Source: Myrica gale (lineage: Eukaryota > Streptophyta > Magnoliopsida > Fagales > Myricaceae). From it: DNA of 64,000 nt. This document shows, piece by piece, positions 60,717-64,000 of this stretch. The notes under the pieces are model-generated. The model was given only the letters and a program-made list of their open reading frames with translations, searched no databases and was not told the DNA's origin. The DNA lies in contig OZ005618.1 in NCBI GenBank assembly GCA_963930655.1, forward strand, positions 2,812,001 through 2,876,000, written 5' to 3'. Positions within the stretch are counted from its first letter, which is position 1. Each line of letters begins with the position of its first letter. Made by a program: the position numbers and the translations under genes.

Positions 60717-61229
60717 TGTTAGAAAATTTCCTTAAGGTGACCTAATTGACATATGTAAATAATCTTTTAAAGTTTTAAAGATTATGGTGTTAGTTAAAAT
60801 AAGATTATGGAATCTGTAGCAGATTCAAATTTAGAACTAATTGGATAAAGATTGCAATTTGATTTTGAATTTGAATTGGAATTCAAATTGTAACCAATTA
60901 GATAAAGTTTGCTATTTGATTTTGAATTTGAATTTGCTATTTGATTTTGAATTTGAATTACCTTGATGGAAGGAACAAATTCAAATCTACAATAGATTGA
61001 GGGTCCCTGACCTAGCCTATAAATAAGAGGCCTGTGTATACCATCTAATGCATTCTCTGTAAGGCATAGGCATAGGTTGGAAGAGCCTCACTAAAATACT
61101 TCATATTCATAAAGTTACTCTGCAGAGATTCTGTTCGAGTTCTGAGCAAGATGGCTGGAGGTAAAGATCCTGCTTTATTATTCCGTTGCATGCACAATCA
61201 AATTGATTGATTGTGATTTTACTCTTACA
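60717..61229 (+). repeat. 3' LTR of the Copia element
   Basis: 513 bp, nearly identical to 53918-54430 (two differences by eye). Confidence 0.95.
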
Positions 61230-61753
61230 TATAAAGCCAATGTTCCTAGTCGCAAGTATGTTTTACTCCATTATATCTCTATGGCCGAGGCCGGTGTTGA
61301 AGATGGCTCATTGATTGCCTCTAACATGGTGTCACTCGTTGTTTTGTTTTATAAAGCAACCTACAAGTGTCGCTCGTTGATTGCGACGTGTATTTTAAAT
61401 CCTAGTCAGCAAGTACCGTTAAGTGGTTTGACGGAGAGTGGATGCAGGGGCTTAATTTTTATGAGAACTCGACCTCAGTGGTCTATTTGTTGAAAACGTT
61501 ACCTGAATGGCTTATTTGCAACAGTTTGTTACCTCAGGGCCCTGGTGCAATTAAACCAAAAATATACATAAAGAAAGGCCAAAACTGCTCCGCATTTGCA
61601 TAAACCTCTTCAGATTTGAACTGAAATTCGGAGAACTGAAGCCTCAGGTCTCGCCAAAGGTTAATTTCCCTCTTCCTTTGGCAATCTCTGTTTCTTTGGT
61701 TGTACATTTCTCTCTCTCTGATCTGTTTTTTTTTTATCTGTTTGAAGGATCAG

Positions 61754-61861
61754 ATGGCGGATGGGAGCGCGCACTCGCGGTACGTGAAGTTGACGAAGGA
61801 ACAAGCACCATTGGAGGAGATCACCCCCGGAGAGCTCAACTAACCCATTCAAGTCCCTCAG
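61754..61861 (+). pseudogene. First exon of a PLAC8/CNR6-like gene, with a stop
   Basis: The frame starts MADGSAHSRYVKLTKEQAPL and continues EEITPGELN. The family then has QPIQVPQ, but here the Gln codon is TAA, giving a stop followed by PIQVPQ and a splice donor (CAG/GTCC) at 61861. PLAC8 (cell number regulator 6-like) proteins are small membrane proteins with a Cys-rich domain. No later exon with the CPCVLFG-type motif is found downstream, so only this exon is present. It lies just right of the Pack-MULE target site. It is a remnant and not a working gene unless a later start or read-through is used. Confidence 0.7.
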
Positions 61862-62497
61862 GTCCTTCGATGTCCAAATCCTAATTCGCTTATGGGAATC
61901 ACTATATGTTCGTTTCCCAGACATATAAGTATTTGTTCGAATATCTAGATATACCTTGTTGTAATGTTTTATGTTGTGCATTTTGCTTAGCGGTTCCTTT
62001 GTTGGCGGTGTTTCCGAGTAAATCGAAGGGAGAGGTCTTTTGGGGCAGGGTTGATACTGATTTATTTGCTCGTTCCAATTTTTGTTTATCGTTCCATTTT
62101 GACACTCTTATTGCCGGCCGAATACACAAAGGGCTAATATCCTGATGAATTACCATCTCTGTTCCTGCGTCGGTGGAATGATAATTGAACGTGTAACGTG
62201 TTGATTTCGTTTGTACAGTGGATTTATATTTGCTAGGCATATGCTTGCTTTTCAACAGGCATGCATTTGGGTAGATACCCTATAAACATGTGCACCTTGC
62301 GTGCTGCGCAGGCACAAAGAGAAAGAGGGATGTTTGATAGAACACTGTGTTATGTTCCTCAACTTTTAATACCCTACAATAGTTCAAACAAAAAGTACAG
62401 TCTCAGACTAACCCCTAATTCATCCCTCCGCCCCCTTCCTTTATGGTGGCTTTAATATTATTTAGTTTCTGAGACCTCGTTTGTTTTGTCTATCCAG
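61862..62497. other. Spacer, no gene recognised
   Basis: Expected PLAC8 exons 2 onward and earlier EF-G exons are both absent. Short open frames show no conserved motif. Confidence 0.45.
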
Positions 62498-62753
62498 GTT
62501 CCTCTGAACAATATGTTTGGGTACTCGACAGCTCTCCGATCCATGACACGGGTAAAACAGAAAATTGTATTGCTAATGCAAAATTGCATCACTTAGTTTC
62601 CGGTTGGCGTGTCTTGAGTTGTCTTCTTGATACGTCTATCCTGTTCAGGGAAAAGGCGAATTTACAATGGAATACAAAGAGCATTCACCAGTTTCTCAAG
62701 ACGTGCAGATACAGTTGGTAAACGCTTATAAGGGGCACCAAGCGGCTGAATAG
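62498..62753 (+). pseudogene. Last two exons of mitochondrial elongation factor G
   Basis: Exon 62498-62551 encodes VPLNNMFGYSTALRSMTR and exon 62649-62753 encodes GKGEFTMEYKEHSPVSQDV, ending KGHQAAE and a stop. Both have proper splice borders, and the join is in frame and undamaged. This is the C-terminal tip (domain V end) of mitochondrial EF-G, the GTPase that drives ribosome translocation. No upstream exons, GTPase domain or start are found in the preceding 600 bp, so this is a truncated copy. The retained intron rules out retroposition. Confidence 0.85.
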
Positions 62754-64000
62754 TTTGGAGTTCCAGTTGAGGCATTTGCCGTTATACTCAATGGTAGAGA
62801 GAATGGGGGAGCTTGTTGTAGTGATTTATTATTTTTATTCTTACAGCATTTACAAGCTTATTGTGATCATTTTTTAGACGTTAAATTTGATCCATAGAAA
62901 TTGATGAATTTTGAAAAACATAAATAAATTTAAGGTGCCCTAATTTGGCTCAAGTGATGTACAATGGTCCTGTACTTTCTGTCAGACAAGCATGTATCGG
63001 TATAGTTCAAATTTATTTCAAACGCTCATAATTTCATGTTGTAGAGAGCGACACAACGCAACGGTTGTTTACTCAAATTCATACAGCAAGGACTATGGAC
63101 AGCTATAAATTCTGGTGAGTATTACTTTTGTATTAGGGGAGCATAAACTTCTGTTTGTCGAATTGTTTTGAGATCCAGTTTCATGCGTTTTATGGAATTT
63201 CTTTTCTATTGGACGGACAACAGTTGTGAGATTAGAGCTTCTTCCACGTTGATGTGCATATGGGAGCTCTGGACTTGGACTGAGGCACTTTTAAGTTTCT
63301 GTTTTTGCCGTAATAGGTTACAGAAGTCGGACTCCTAGTTTTAACTTATGTTGCTCTGTGTTTGGATGATGGGAAAATTCAGGGAAAGAACTTGGGTTCT
63401 CTTGTTGTTTTACTGACATGATGGAATATGATAATAACTGATCTCTCGATTCACTGGCTATCAGGGGGCCACCCACTTGAATTTCAACCCTGATAAGGCA
63501 CGAGAAGCAAAGCCGATTAAATCAGATTAACATATCTTCCTAAATTGCGAACATATTTTTTGTCTAATTCTTATTTAAGAGATTGAGATTCTTTGTAATT
63601 CTCTATCCCAATTGTATAGTAGAATTCGAAAAAAGATAGATACAACAGGTAAATTCATTTATAGGACCTATGTTGTCCAAAATTTTATATGATAGATATG
63701 AATAACATTACAGATTCACTTGTTATATAAATCTCTCCGATTCCGTCGTGCAGTTTGGATATGAAATTATAGGAGAAAGGAAATGATACTGCCAAAAAAA
63801 GAGCAGCATGTTTTTTTAGCCCATTGAAATATTAATAAATAAAATCCCAGCAAGGTGATGTGTAAAAACTCAAAACCATGCGTCTTTTAAAGCCACAAAC
63901 ATGCTTGGATTAGAGTCTGTTGTGTAGCTGACATTCTTTGAAGTACATGCCCTTGCCAATCAAAATTCGGTATCTTTTTATTTGATTTCTCTCTTCCATG
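62754..64000. other. Right end of the window, no gene recognised
   Basis: The start of this stretch would be the EF-G 3' UTR. The rest is AT-rich without a supported coding region or named repeat. Confidence 0.4.

Larger units (their letters stand above)
53918..61229 (+). mobile_element. Copia (Ty1-type) LTR retrotransposon, very young
   Basis: A 7.3-kb element with paired 513-bp LTRs, flanked by TATAA at 53913-53917 and 61230-61234. Parts: 5' LTR, primer-binding site (TGGTATCGGAGCC, initiator Met tRNA type) at 54433-54445, a long leader, one long gag-pol frame with the protease-integrase-RT-RNase H order of Copia elements, a polypurine tract at about 60706-60716 and the 3' LTR. The LTRs differ at only two positions by eye, so insertion was recent. 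It looks largely whole, with perhaps one break. It is nested inside the Pack-MULE and is younger than it. A related solo LTR is at 24864-25249. Confidence 0.95.
52609..61557. mobile_element. Pack-MULE with 9-bp target duplication, hosting a Copia element
   Basis: The element is bounded by AAAAATATA at 52600-52608 and 61558-61566, an exact 9-bp duplication. Inverted ends of about 140 bp begin GGCTTAATTGCACTAGGG on the left and GGTTTAATTGCACCAGGG on the right (reversed), and share GTTGAGTTTTAAG/GTCGAGTTCTCA, TTCAACAA and ACCTC blocks. Without the nested Copia (53918-61229, plus one copy of its TATAA target site) it is about 1.6 kb. It has no transposase but carries a 4CL-like gene fragment on the minus strand (about 53040-53890). 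A second short stretch of unknown origin (61235-61380) lies between the Copia and the right end. Confidence 0.88.

Noticed and set aside
1-64000. CRISPR arrays, rRNA or tRNA genes, bacterial-type operons
   Set aside because: Looked for and not seen. The gene structures are clearly plant nuclear.

Overview
This is nuclear DNA from a eudicot plant, probably a tree. The genes carry GT-AG introns and match seed-plant families, the spacer DNA is AT-rich, and the intergenic space is full of plant transposons. A Fagales or Juglandaceae source is my guess and nothing in the window proves it. No rRNA, tRNA or CRISPR array was found.

Layout, left to right: the tail of a LINE (1-985) lies beside the first five exons of a HUB1-type histone H2B ubiquitin ligase (1037-3595, minus; the rest of the gene is off the left edge). 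A zone of MITEs and other DNA-transposon debris follows (3.9-6.9 kb). Next are an alpha/beta hydrolase gene carrying two in-frame stops and a late frameshift (7403-13550, minus), more repeats, and an intact LAP6/PKSA type III polyketide synthase (17354-18690, minus). After a 419-bp non-autonomous Mutator element and a probable solo LTR comes a wrecked PPR gene (23364-25416, minus) broken by a LINE tail and by a solo Copia LTR. An intact 16-exon SNF2 helicase of the CHR10/ASG3 type (27077-35425, minus) is followed by a Pack-MULE holding a bHLH fragment, a long hairpin, and an intact CCD7/MAX3 gene of strigolactone synthesis (40241-43674, plus). A small membrane protein of unknown role (44403-47872, minus) carries an exact 399-bp tandem duplication. 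The last 16 kb is dominated by two further Mutator elements. One (47931-52143) contains a hAT element and a truncated LINE. The other (52609-61557, with a 9-bp target duplication) carries a 4CL-like ligase fragment and hosts a very young 7.3-kb Copia retrotransposon (53918-61229). The window ends with a stop-carrying first exon of a PLAC8/CNR6 gene and the last two exons of a mitochondrial EF-G gene.

The order of genes is informative. From memory, HUB1, an alpha/beta hydrolase, CHR10, CCD7, a PLAC8 protein and mitochondrial EF-G lie in the same order on Arabidopsis chromosome 2 (At2g44950 to At2g45030), while LAP6 and a PPR gene are neighbours on chromosome 1 (At1g02050/At1g02060). The window interleaves both sets, as expected for an ancestral order later split by fractionation. 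Intact genes (LAP6, CHR10, CCD7) alternate with decayed ones (hydrolase, PPR, PLAC8 exon, EF-G tail), which suggests a segment still losing genes after a whole-genome duplication. I see no operon-like or defence-type novel system. The most notable structures are the nested Pack-MULEs, the hairpin beside CCD7 and the duplicated micro-exon gene.
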